A DNA stretch of 64,000 bases, taken from Linum tenue (taxonomy: Eukaryota > Streptophyta > Magnoliopsida > Malpighiales > Linaceae). A program made the position numbers and the translations under genes. Location: positions 52,596,066 to 52,660,065 of the forward strand of contig CAMGYJ010000006.1 of the NCBI GenBank assembly GCA_946122785.1, read 5' to 3'. Below, piece by piece: positions 45,812 through 56,111 of this stretch (positions within the stretch are counted from its first letter, which is position 1; every line of letters starts with the position of its first letter). The notes beneath the pieces were generated by a model that was not told the DNA's origin, searched no databases, and saw only the letters and a list, made by a program, of their open reading frames with translations.

Positions 45812-47230
45812 TACTGATGTTTGCATGATCATATTGGCACTCTGGGCTTGATTGGTGAATCGAATGGCTTTCGAATTGATGCATGACAACTGGATTGTGA
45901 CTAGGATAACCTATAATGATGACTGAGACGTGCAATAGAATTGTGTAGGTGTTCAGTTTTTCAACTGTTTGCTTACCAACTGTGACTTGGATTAATCACT
46001 TGTTCTTGACAGTCGTTTATGCATCTAGTTCAGGGAATCAGAATGAGAGATAGAGCATATAGGTAGCCATGTGAGATTTGAGCCTGCTCGTTTCTTTCTT
46101 GTGCGATGGTTCCCTCTTCCATGATGTGTAGCATTCACGTTTCCATTAGCTAAGATGATGGAGGCATAGGATTAGCCCACGACCAAATTGACTGTCCTGG
46201 TGTGTCATACCCCCTAGTCAGCCCTTTGAGTAGTGTACTTTTCTTCCTTTCGGTCTACAATGGAAAATCACCCTTTTGCATCTTTTAGAAGGTTCCACAG
46301 AGTATTTTTTTTTTGCATGTTCTCTGTTGTTTCTACTAAATATAATATGAGGGTTGGAGGTAATGCTTAAAAGTTGGGCAAGTGTTTGAAAATGTGCAGA
46401 GATGGTGGTTCTCTCAAGAAATGAAAAAAATGAAACGTGAAAGTTTGTGTAAAAAAATGAATGAAAGCAAAAGAGAGCCACTACCCAAAAATCTGAATCA
46501 TGCTCGTTAGGTAGTGTTTCTTAGCAGTCTGGCTGGGAAATACTAGCATTTATGTGACCTCCTTCGCTCTTGTGCTCTAAAGAATTTGAGTAATGCAGAA
46601 TGGCAGAAAGGAAGTTACTGGTTTGTTTGACTGTGATTGTGTTGGGTTTGGAATTGTGGAACCTTGTGCTATGAATACTTCCACCACCTAAAAGGCCTTT
46701 TCCCCATGTCCAAGACCCTAGCCAGTCATCTGAACCTGTGTCTAAGACCTCCGGATTAGTTAGTGATGACACCCGATATGTGAACTCTAACATTTAGAGG
46801 CTGCCGTCATGGTGAAGTGACGTTAGGAATTGAGAGTATGAGTATGTACATCTTGCATCAAAATTCCGTCCCAACCCCACTGGTCGAGAGTGAGCGATTT
46901 ATTTCCTCATATTTTCTACACTCTTTACCCCGGTGGGGACCTAGATTGCTTGGTCTTAATTCTGATATCTTGAGCTTTGTGCATGAATTGACTGTCTTGA
47001 ATAAGTGGTTGAGTTAAGTCTCTGTTGGTTGATGAACAGAAGGGAGACTCCTCCTTTACTCGATTTTGCTGCACTCGAATGTCTTCTGTGGTGGTTGTCC
47101 AGGTTGCTGTTGAAGTTGTTCATGTGTTAATGATCAATAGCCAATATGATTCACGTGTTTTGTGCCGATATGACATGTCCCTAAAGCCTGCTTGATTAAA
47201 ACATTTTGAGCTTACCTTGTGTCTGACTTG

Positions 47231-47252
47231 GTTTGCTTGGGGACAAGCAAAC
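47231..47252 (+). other. Perfect hairpin next to the purine tract (copy A)
   Basis: GTTTGCTTG pairs with CAAGCAAAC around a GGGA loop; the purine tract AAGTGTGGGGGAAT follows at once and then the 3' LTR. Copy B has the same hairpin (53731-53752) with an AGGA loop. The position suggests a role in plus-strand priming or RNA packaging; that is inference. Confidence 0.7.
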
Positions 47253-47271
47253 GGTTAAGTGTGGGGGAATT

Positions 47272-48595
47272 TGATAACGATGTATTTGCACATGTTTGCA
47301 CCCCTTAGTTCTTATCCGTTTGCGGCTAGTAGTCATGTATTTTTGGGCCGTTTTAAGCTGGGTTGTGCTACTTTGTCATATTTCAGGTCCCAGACGTCGA
47401 AGGAAAGGCTAAGCACGAGATTCGGGGCGTTTGGAGGTCATTCGGTCGAGCTGGGGGCAAAACACGGGCAGGAGGCCTGAAGAACACGGTCGTGTACACA
47501 AACAGGCACGCCAGTGTTTTTATGTGCGAGAGCTGAACTGATGGAAAAGCAAAACACGGGCTGGCCTAAAGAAAAACACGACCGTGTCCATATTTAGGCA
47601 CGACCGTGTTTTGACCGACGCGGGCGTGTTTTTAACACGTGGCAAGGGCACGGACGGGTAAAAGTAAAACATGGCATTGTCCTCGACCGAGTTTTGCCTA
47701 GAATCGAGTTTTTGAGGCAGATTCAAGCCAAAGGAAAGGGATAGCTGGGTTTTGGTTCCCAAATACCCAAGGGACGAACCCTAGAGAGAGAGCGACTTGG
47801 GAACATTCTTGGAGCTATTTTGGAGGATTTTTTCGCCATTGGAGCTCGGGAATCAAGCTTGGAGATGGAGATTGAAGATCTAGATCAGATTTTTGCAGTC
47901 TCTCTCTTCTCTATGGAGTAACTTCCCTTCACTTAGGTTTTGAGGAACCCTAGTTCGATGTATTAGGATCTTTCTTGTATGAAGTTTTGGATGTTATATT
48001 GTTTGATTATAATCGGTTGAGGCATGATTTATTGAGTCAATTGAATCTTGATCAAATTCTCTTGATTTCTGCTTTAACCTATGATAGATAGAATCTGATT
48101 AGGTTAAGAGAGCTTCCTTGATTGATAGTGGTGAATTGGTTGTGCGAGAGTCAATCAATTCACTGCTTTGTACTTGAATTCATTCCAGTAGTGGAGATTT
48201 GTGTGAATCGCCTTAGCAGTCTATCCTAGTGACTAGTTGCATGCCGGGTATTCTGTCTAAGAGGGCTTGGTCAGCTTAAGAGATTCCAAGCTAATTTAGG
48301 ATCTTCCGCAGTTTAATCAATAGTAGATCAACCAAAGGTAATTGCAACTTGGACCTAATTGAGGAGCTAGGGGGAATCATACCTAAGTGAGTTCCCAACT
48401 TGTAATTAGTAGAGTAGTTAGCATAGTAGTTTAGTAAATCAATCCTTAATCTAGTTTGCTAGATAATGAACTGAAGCTGAGTAATAGTAACTCTAGAGAC
48501 TCGTGGATTCGATATTTATTACTTGTGCCACTATACTGCAGTCCCTTTCATTGGTTACACTTGGCCATTGTTAGGTGTTGTGTTTTAGCGTGTCA
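47272..48595 (+). repeat. 3' LTR of copy A
   Basis: 1324 bp, very close to the 5' LTR by eye with scattered substitutions and small indels (for example near 47793 and 48227), which points to fairly recent insertion. Confidence 0.92.
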
Positions 48596-48889
48596 GAGGA
48601 GAAGACCGGCTTCCGCGGGGGAGGGCAATTGAGCTCTGGACGCGTCCCCAATGCCGCCGGTTTCCACCCCAAGTTCTTCGGCGACACCAATGCCAGTAAT
48701 TCCAGCCAGATTTCTCTGCCTCCCAGGCCCACATAGCATAGGCATGCCCAGCCCGATCTCGAGGCCAAACGGGGACGGGAGTCGCCTTTGCCGGCGCCAG
48801 CACCACTTCGCATTCTTGGATGGACACCTGCTGTGAATGGGGGCACGTAGTCGGTGGTGCCACCATCGGGGAATAATAATAACGATCAG
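48596..48889. other. GC-rich core of the 17-kb Mutator-like element
   Basis: A remnant of the host Mutator-like element exposed between two LTR retrotransposons. It is GC-rich and gene-like, with fragments such as FHPKFFGDTNASNSSQISL in one frame, but with stops. Its last 12 codons (from 48854, VVPPSGNNNNDQ) run in frame into 55818 when the inserted LTR element is taken out. Confidence 0.6.
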
Positions 48890-50428
48890 TTATTCGTGCC
48901 CAAATTTACACATTTTACCTCTTATTTCTTAACATATTTCATGCTAGGTTGTGCTTGTTTTGATACATTTCAGGTCCTAGCACGTGTGGAAGGGTCAATG
49001 TCGAATTTTGGGATAATTGGAGGTCAAAAAGCACAAAAACCAAAGAAAAGTTCAAAGACCGTGACAATTGCCCCGTAACAGTGAAGTGCAGGCGTCTAGA
49101 AAGCAACCGCAGTTCACGGTCAAACAAAGGAGTTCACTTTCTCCTAAGACCGTGAACGGAAGCCACAAATCGAGAGCATCGAACTGTCCAACGAGGTTTC
49201 AGAGGTTATTGACGCTAGGCGAGTTCACGGTCTGGGGCCATTAACCGTGAACCTAGGAGAGTGAAGTGGTGTGTTTTGGACGACAATGAGTTCAAGGACG
49301 CTTTTAGGTGTTCACGACTGTGAACTGGCCAACGCTGCCGTGAACTGGTCGCTTTCGGCAAAATATGAAGACAACAGCGGGGAGAGAGAAGGAGAGCTTC
49401 ATTTTAGGTTAGGTTTTCATTTTTTAGAATAATGAGGATTCTAGTGAGAGGTTATGGTTTCTTCAAGAGTGAGAAAGTGTCTTCTTCTTCAGATATTAGA
49501 GAGAGAAAGAACAAACCCAAGAAGAAGGAAGGCTAGGGTTGGCTCCAAGTGGTGAATTGGGAAGATTCTCCTCAAGAGAAGACGAACACAAGCTCAAAGG
49601 AGATTGGAGGCATCACCATGATGTTTTCTACCTCTTCCTCTTGTGTTCTTCCCCTTTCTAGCATGGAGTAGTTTCCTTTTTCACTTGGGTGTTGTGAAAC
49701 CCTAACTATTTGCCATGTAGTTGTTGTGTGAATTGAATGATTGTTTATAGGTGTTGTTTAATTCAATGATTGAGGTATTTTTCATGTTGATTGTGCTTAG
49801 AAATCTAATTGGCCATTCTAACCCAGATTAGAGGGAAAACCCTCTTTCAAGGGAGGCTCAATTGAGTTGGGATTCCTAGGGGACTTTTAAGCCACCGATC
49901 TAGGTTAATGTAGGGCAAACCTCTATGTTGAATTAAGCAATTCTGTTAAGCGTGATTAAGCTGACCAACCATTAGGTTGAGTGAGAGAGTAAGTCAACCA
50001 TCGAATGCCTTAACCGAGAGGGATACTGGAGTAGCCTATAATGAATCCCTTGGTTTGGCAACCGAGAGTGTGGTCTACGACCATAGTTGCGTTTCCTAGC
50101 AGTTCATGGTCACCTTGCCCATAGCAATCACTTCTATTCACATACCATGGTAGTAGTTAGGGGTAAGCGACACCCGAGTGATCCTTCTCACATAGAGCTT
50201 TCAAAACCATTTACTTTCCTTGCTTGTTTTCATTTGTAGTTTTCATATTTTTAAACCCAAAACCGTTTTGCTAGATAAAAACTTAAGCGATTGAAGTAGG
50301 GGTACATGGACCGACCCGGGTTGACAATTTAAATACTTGCCCTATACTACACCCAACTAGAGTTTAAAAACTTGGGCTCTAGTTGGGATTAATTTGTGTT
50401 GTAGTTAGTTTCGTGCGAGTGCGAGTCA
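48890..50428 (+). repeat. 5' LTR of copy B
   Basis: 1539 bp, ends GTGCGAGTCA. Rich in GTTCACGG / CCGTGAAC dyads at about 49060-49345. Followed by the primer site TGGCGTCGTTGCCGGGG (50435-50451), one mismatch to tRNA-Asp. Confidence 0.92.
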
Positions 50429-50434
50429 AGTTTT

Positions 50435-50451
50435 TGGCGTCGTTGCCGGGG
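50435..50451 (+). promoter_or_regulatory. Primer binding site, tRNA-Asp
   Basis: TGGCGTCGTTGCCGGGG, six bases after the LTR end, one mismatch to the tRNA-Asp complement; the mismatch is at a different base from that in copy A. Confidence 0.85.
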
Positions 50452-50621
50452 AACCACGGTCCATTATATTGAAAAGGCCGCTTAGTGTTACTCTAGCATT
50501 TTCTATCTTGCCTTTTTTGTTCGTGTTGTGTTTTGTTATGTTTACCCACTCTTCGTCTTGAAGGGTGGTTTGTGTTTGTTTGATTTTCTTTTTGTGTTTT
50601 TGTTTGTGTAGGTTATGAATC

Positions 50622-51802
50622 ATGGATCCTAATGGCTTCTACAATATGTGGGGGTATCCACAACCCCCCGAATGGGGGTACCCCGGAGCTTCATGGGACG
50701 ATCAAAATGGGGGAAGCCAAGGATCCGAGTTCTATCACCAACCCCCCTTCCAAGATGAACAAGCATTCCAATGGGGGTATCAAGAAGCTCCTTCATATGA
50801 AGAAAACTTCCCTCCTCAGCCCCAGGAGAAATCCAAGTTGGAGTTGTCCATGAAATCCTTCATGGGACAATCATCAAGACCATGTGCCACTCCACGACCG
50901 GAGCCAAAGAGAAATTGGGAGCTCATGGGGGAGAAAATTTCCCTGGGTACCGATGAGGGATGCTCCAATTTGGACCTTCCCATCGTCGGCCCTATCGACT
51001 TAACCTTTATTCGGGAGACGGAGGAGCTCCATCACCGCACGAAGAGGCAAGGAGAGCTTGTTGAGCAAGAACGTGCACAACTTGCTCACAATCGCCTCCT
51101 ACCATTGGAAGAAAGAGAGGAAGTCGAAGAGGCGAGCCATGATTATTTTGGAAGAACGAGCTCTGGCATGGATTTCCAACCCCTCACTCCTCCTGGTTTG
51201 ACACTGGAAGAGAAAGTGGCACGATCTTGTGAAAGCTATCGCCTCTCATTATTGGAGGAGAAGGAGGAGGTTGAAGGAGCAATCAATGACAACCGTGCGG
51301 AGCAAGAAGAACTCACCCCAAAGAGCTCCCGTGGTGAGGATGAACAAGAAGGTTGCATTGATGACTCCCATCACTTTCCCCTTCCCGAAAGCAACTTCGA
51401 AGACCAAGACACGAGTGTGGAGGAGCAAGAGAGGTCCAAGATAAAGACGAGGTCGTGGTGGATGAAGGTTCAACAAGTTACAAGTGCGAACAAAGCTTTC
51501 CACCTGACCTCGATGCCCTGTTGGAGAAAGATCCATTTGCTGCTCTTTGCCAAGCCAAGGCCAAACCATCGGTGATCCTTCTTGATGAATGCGATGGTGG
51601 TAAATCGATGATGCACTACCTGGTATGGGGCAAGGAGAAGAAGGAAGAAAGAAAGAAGGAGAGGTATCGTGGGTGGAGCCTCAAAGCCACTCAAGTTCAC
51701 GAGCCCTCAATCATGGACTCGTCTAATGCTCGGGACTTGAGATTTCATCTCATCGACGGGAACCTCAACTTCAAGGAAGTTCTTGGGTGGACTGAAACTT
51801 GA
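50622..51802 (+). pseudogene. Acidic element-borne ORF of unknown function (copy B), one frameshift
   Basis: The best-kept copy. It starts MDPNGFYNMWGYPQPPEWGY at a good ATG and runs about 285 codons, then a single frameshift near 51460-51480 moves it to a second frame that reads DLDALLEKDPFAALCQAKAK, MMHYLVWGKEKKEERKKERY and ends ARDLRFHLIDGNLNFKEVLG, then WTET and stop. Order: aromatic/proline N-terminus (W, Y, P, Q; residues 1-75), a middle with predicted helices and repeated R-L-x-L-L-E-E-K/R-E-E-V-E-E/G phrases (about 165-215), then an acidic hinge and conserved C-terminus. No zinc knuckle, protease, RT or integrase motif. Full length about 393 codons. I do not recognise the family; a divergent gag-like packaging protein is the natural guess. 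Confidence 0.8.
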
Positions 51803-52102
51803 AGAGCAACCGTCCGGCTCACGACGTTAAAAAAGTGCTTGGTGGGAGGCAACCCAACCATCAACTGTGGTTTTCTTTTGGCTTCAATAAGTCGGCCTTT
51901 TGTTTTGCCACCTCCTTGATCTTTTGGATCTCACCCTCCCTCCGCTCCTGAACACCAACATTCACCACTATCCGGTAACATCGTTCTACTTCCCTATTTT
52001 ACGCCATTGAGGGCAATGTCGAGCTTAAGTGTGTGTGTGTGGAGGGGGGGGGGGGTAGTCCATTATGCATGTGTGTGTGAATGTTTGGTGTGATTTTGAA
52101 TG

Positions 52103-52152
52103 CATGGAGCCTTGATGTATGCCCAAATTTTAAAAAATTTGAGGGCTCCAAG
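52103..52152 (+). other. Conserved long hairpin (copy B)
   Basis: GGAGCC (52106) pairs with GGCTCC (52144), with an inner AAATTT/AAATTT pairing. Counterpart of 45764-45811 in copy A. Confidence 0.55.
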
Positions 52153-53730
52153 CAATACTTGTTCAAAATGGCCGGTTGGATGATGAATCTCGTGCTTATT
52201 CGGCATCGTTCTTGAATTGTTGCATATAGTCGAGCGCATCATATTAAGATGACTAAGAATGCATTAGGATTGTGCGAAGGCTTAATTCTCATGTGTGCTT
52301 AAATGAATGGGATGTCTTGACTTGGTTACTCTTCAATTACAATCGCCATGCATCGAGTTTGTGAATGTGGAATAGACGATTGGGCGGCTAGGTAGCCTGT
52401 GAGTTTTGAGCCGATCGTTTTCTTCTGGTGTGATAGTTCCCTCTCACCACAGTGTGTAGCATCACAATTTTCATTAGTGAGTAGGATGGAGGCATAGGAT
52501 TAATCCACGCCCAAATGTTGATTGTCCTTAAATGTGTTATCCCTTAGTCAACCCCTTTGAGCCTTATGACTTCGAGGGTCGTTTTTATGTCAAGAACTTC
52601 TTGCCTGTGAGCTTTATGGTGTTGATAGAACGACCCCAATCCTTTCTCCGTGTCTTTACATGAGTCATCCTTGTATCCCGGAGCTCTCACTTTTGAGTTC
52701 CATTGAGGTTTTACATAGGAGGATTATGTGCGGTTCTTGCTAGGAATGAAAAATGAAGTGTAGTGTTGGAGTGAGTTCTTAAAAAGAGAGCATTGGTCAT
52801 TAAATGTATAGGTGGCAAGGGTTATACTCTCTAGTACCCCCCTCAAAAAAAAAAAAAAGGAATCGAAAAAGAGGCAATAAAACGGGGTAAATAAACTAGA
52901 GGGTGCCACAAAAATCAAAGTGTATGCTCTAGGAGGGTTTCTTGGCACTCAAACCATTGAGACCCCCACATTATTTTGGAACTCCTTCATCACCAAATCG
53001 AAGGGTGATATAGCAAGAGAAGACCGAGGAAGAGTGCTTAAATGTAGTTCATGGTGGGTGATCGTTTGGAAGGGAGAAGTAAGGCTTTTGGCCGATGGTA
53101 GTGGCCGTTGTTTGTAGAGAAGGTTCTTAGTCGAAACCATAGAACCTTCGGGTTTAGGTTGAAAATGTAGAACCTCATGTTGTGTTTGCCACCACCCAAA
53201 AGGCCTTTTCCCCATGTCCAAGATAATTGCCAGTCGTCTGAACCCATGTCTAAGACCTCTGGACAAGCTAGTGATGACAACTTTCCCGTGAACTCTAGCG
53301 TTTAGTGGTTTTCGCCGTGGTGGTGAGATGGTAGGGATAAGTGGTAAAGATTGTGCAAATCTTTTGCACCAAAAGGTCCTGACCCCACTGGTCGAGAGTG
53401 AGCGATTCATTCTTGTTCTTGCATGTTCATATCTATCCTGGTGAGGACCTATGTTGCCCTGTTGTCTGTTCCGTTGACTTGAGTTCTATGCATGGTAGGT
53501 TGTGATTGATTAGTGGCTCGGTTGAGATTTGCTTTGATTGTGGATAGAATGAGAACTTTTCATTTGCTGATTTTTTATGCAATTGAATGTCATTAGTGGT
53601 GGATGTCGGATTTGTTTAAGACGGTTCGAGTGTCGATGCCCAAATAGTCATTTGAGATTCACAGCCTTGTGCCTTTTGAAATGTCCCCTAGCTATCTTTG
53701 TAGGTTGAAATATTACCTAGGTGGAAAATG

Positions 53731-53752
53731 GTTTGCTTGAGGACAAGCAAAC
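53731..53752 (+). other. Perfect hairpin next to the purine tract (copy B)
   Basis: GTTTGCTTG and CAAGCAAAC around an AGGA loop, then AAGTGTGGGGGAG and the 3' LTR. Counterpart of 47231-47252. Confidence 0.7.
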
Positions 53753-53769
53753 GTCCAAGTGTGGGGGAG

Positions 53770-55812
53770 TGATTCGGGCCCAAATGTACACATTTTAGTC
53801 CAGTGTTATTAAAGTCGAGCCGAGCCGCTCGGCCTGACCGGTAAAACTGCCACCCGGTCACAAAACCGGCTCGAAACAGACTAAAAGCCGCTCCGGTTTT
53901 ATGTAGCCGTTGACGAGAAGCCGAGGCGGTTAACCGCTCGAGCCGATTGAGCCGCTCGTTCGGTTTTTTCCATTCAGCCATTAAATTTAATTAAAAAAAT
54001 TGCAGAAAATTGAAAATTGAAAAAAACCAAAAACGTCTCTCTCTCAAACTGAATCCTTATTTCCATTTCACAATTTCGAAGGAAAGAGACGAGCTCTGAT
54101 TAAGAAATGTCCACTATTTATACTGATAACGTTTATTAGGTACCGGTTCTCTAACGGTTTTTAAACGGGCTAATGCCGGTTGGACCACTAAAGTGCGAGC
54201 CGTTCGCATTACCGGGTCATGCTCCGGTTCGGTTCTGATAACATTGCATTTTACCCTTCATTTCTTATTCGTTTAGCTTAGTATTTCATCTTTCCTCGAC
54301 ATATTTCACGCTAGGTTGTGCTTGTTTTGATACATTTTAGGTCTAGCACGTGTGAAAGGGTCGAGGTCGAATTTTGGGATACATGGAGGTCAAAAAGCAG
54401 AAAAACCAAAGAAAAGTCCGAAGACCGTGACAATTGCCCCGTAACAGTGAAGTGCAGGCGTCCAGGAAGCAGCCGCAGTTCACGGTCAAACTAGGGAGTT
54501 TACGGTCTCCTAAGACCATGAACTGGAGCCACAAACCATGAACATCGAACAGTCCCGCGAGGTTTCAGAGGTTACTGACGCCAGACGAGTTCACGGTCGC
54601 TAAGACCGTGAACTGGGGCCATTAACCATGAACCCAGGAGAGTGAATCAGTGCGTTTTGGACGACACTGAGTTCACGGACGCGTTTAGGTGTTCACGGTC
54701 GTGAACTGGCCAACGTGGCATTGAATTGGTCGCTTTCGGGCAAATATGAAGACAACAGTGGGGAGAGAGAAGTAGAGCTTCATTTTAGGTTAGGTTTTCA
54801 TTTTTCAGAATAAAGAGGATTCTAGTGAGAGGTTAGGGTTTCTTCAAGAGTGAGAAAGTGTCTACTTCTTTAGATTTTAGAGAGAGAAAGAACGAACCCA
54901 AGAGGAAGGAAGGCTAGGGTTTGCTCCAATTGGTAAATTGGGAATATTATCCCAAAGAGAGGATCAACACAAGCTCAAAGGTGATTGGAGGCATCACCAT
55001 GATAGTTTCTACCTCTTCCTCTTGTGTTCTTCCCCTTTCTAGCATGGAGTAGTTTCCTTTTTCACTTGGGTGTTGTGAAACCCTAACCATTTGCCATGTA
55101 GTTGTTGAGTGAATTGAATGATTGTTTATGGGTATTGTTTAATTCAATGATTGAGGTATTTTTCATGTTGATTGTGCATGTTTGTGCAGGCTTAGCAATC
55201 TAATTGGCCATTCTAACCTAGATTAGAGGGAAAACCCTCTTTCAAGGGAGGCTCAATTTAGTTGGGATCCTAGGAGCTTTTTAAGCCACCGATCTAGGTT
55301 AATGTAGGGCAAACCTCTATGTTAAATTAAGCAATTTGGTTAAGCACGATTAAGCCGGCCAACCATTGGGTTGAGTGAGAGAGTAAGTCAACCATCGATT
55401 GACTTAACCGAGAGGGCTACTTGAGTAGCCTATAATGAATCCCTTGGTTTGGCAAACGAGAGTGTGGTCTACGACCATAGTTGCATTTCCTAGCGGTTCG
55501 CGGTCACCTTGTCCATAGCAATCACTTCGATTCACATACCATAGTAGTAGTTAGGGGAAAGCGACACCCGAGTGATCCTTCTCGCATAGAGCTTTCAAAA
55601 CCATTTACTTTTCTTGCTTGTTTTCATTTGTATTTTTCATAGTTTTAAACTCAAAACCTTTTTGCTAGATAACAACTTAAGCAATTGAAGCAGGGGTACA
55701 TGGACCGGACCGGGTTGACAATTTAAATACTTGACCTATACTGCACCCGGCTAGTGTTTAAAAACTTGAGCTCTGGTTGGAATTAATTTGTGGTGTAGTT
55801 TCGTGCGAGTCA
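53770..55812 (+). repeat. 3' LTR of copy B, with MITE insertion
   Basis: Matches the 5' LTR end to end apart from the inserted 53799-54246 segment, a short extra stretch near 54259-54297 and 55177-55195, and scattered changes. The differences are more numerous than between the two LTRs of copy A, suggesting copy B is older. Confidence 0.9.
53799..54246. mobile_element. Short inverted-repeat element in the 3' LTR
   Basis: Absent from the 5' LTR, so inserted. Ends CAGTGTTATTAAAGTCGAGC and, inverted, CAATGTTATCAGAACCGAAC. CATTTTAG and CATTTTAC on the two sides look like an 8-bp duplication with one change, pointing to hAT. 448 bp, GAGCCG-rich, non-coding. Confidence 0.8.
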
Positions 55813-55817
55813 ATCAG

Positions 55818-55994
55818 TCAGTGAAGAAGAGGAAAGATTCCGACGGTGGGGCTCACAAGAAGGAGTCGTCGGGTGGTCACAAAGGGAAGGGAGGCGGATT
55901 ACATCGACCTAAGGTGGAAGTCTCCAAATTTGAAGATACTGAGGTAGGAGAATGGAAAGAAGAAAAAGAAAGGATTTGGGTTTTCTTTGATTGA
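55818..55994 (+). pseudogene. Lysine-rich coding fragment in the Mutator-like core
   Basis: Reads SVKKRKDSDGGAHKKESSGG, HKGKGGGLHRPKVEVSKFED, then TEVGEWKEEKERIWVFFD and stop. Before the LTR element inserted it was continuous with VVPPSGNNNNDQ at 48854-48889. The composition resembles a nuclear protein tail but I recognise no family. Likely a host gene fragment taken up by the Mutator-like element. Confidence 0.45.
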
Positions 55995-56111
55995 ATTCTT
56001 GTTCGGAGATAAGAGGAAGGAGAATAGAAAGAAGAAAAAGAAAGGGCCAGCGGTGAGGGTCTGAGAGAAAATGGAATGGGCAAGGGAAGGGGAAACATAT
56101 TATTTATTTTT

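Larger units (their letters stand above)
41280..48595 (+). mobile_element. Full-length non-autonomous LTR retrotransposon (copy A)
   Basis: Two LTRs (41280-42610, 47272-48595) both start TGATAACGATGTATTTGCAC and end TTTTAGCGTGTCA. The flanking 5-mers are GAGGG and GAGGA, a target duplication with one mismatch. Primer site TGGCGCCATTGCCGGGG fits tRNA-Asp with one mismatch, and a purine tract TAAGTGTGGGGGAAT precedes the 3' LTR. The 4.7-kb interior has one acidic ORF, a nested solo LTR and a long conserved non-coding part. No gag-pol domain is visible, so reverse transcriptase and integrase must come from another element. Confidence 0.93.
48890..55812 (+). mobile_element. Full-length non-autonomous LTR retrotransposon (copy B), perfect TSD
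   Basis: LTRs 48890-50428 and 53770-55812 (the latter enlarged by a 448-bp MITE) frame a 3.3-kb interior. ATCAG is duplicated at 48885-48889 and 55813-55817. The 5' LTR starts TTATTCGTGCCC where the 3' LTR has TGATTCGGGCCC, a point change in the terminal TG. It has a tRNA-Asp primer site, one acidic ORF, conserved hairpins and purine tract GTGTGGGGGAG. No pol. Same family structure as copy A but different LTR sequence. Confidence 0.95.
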
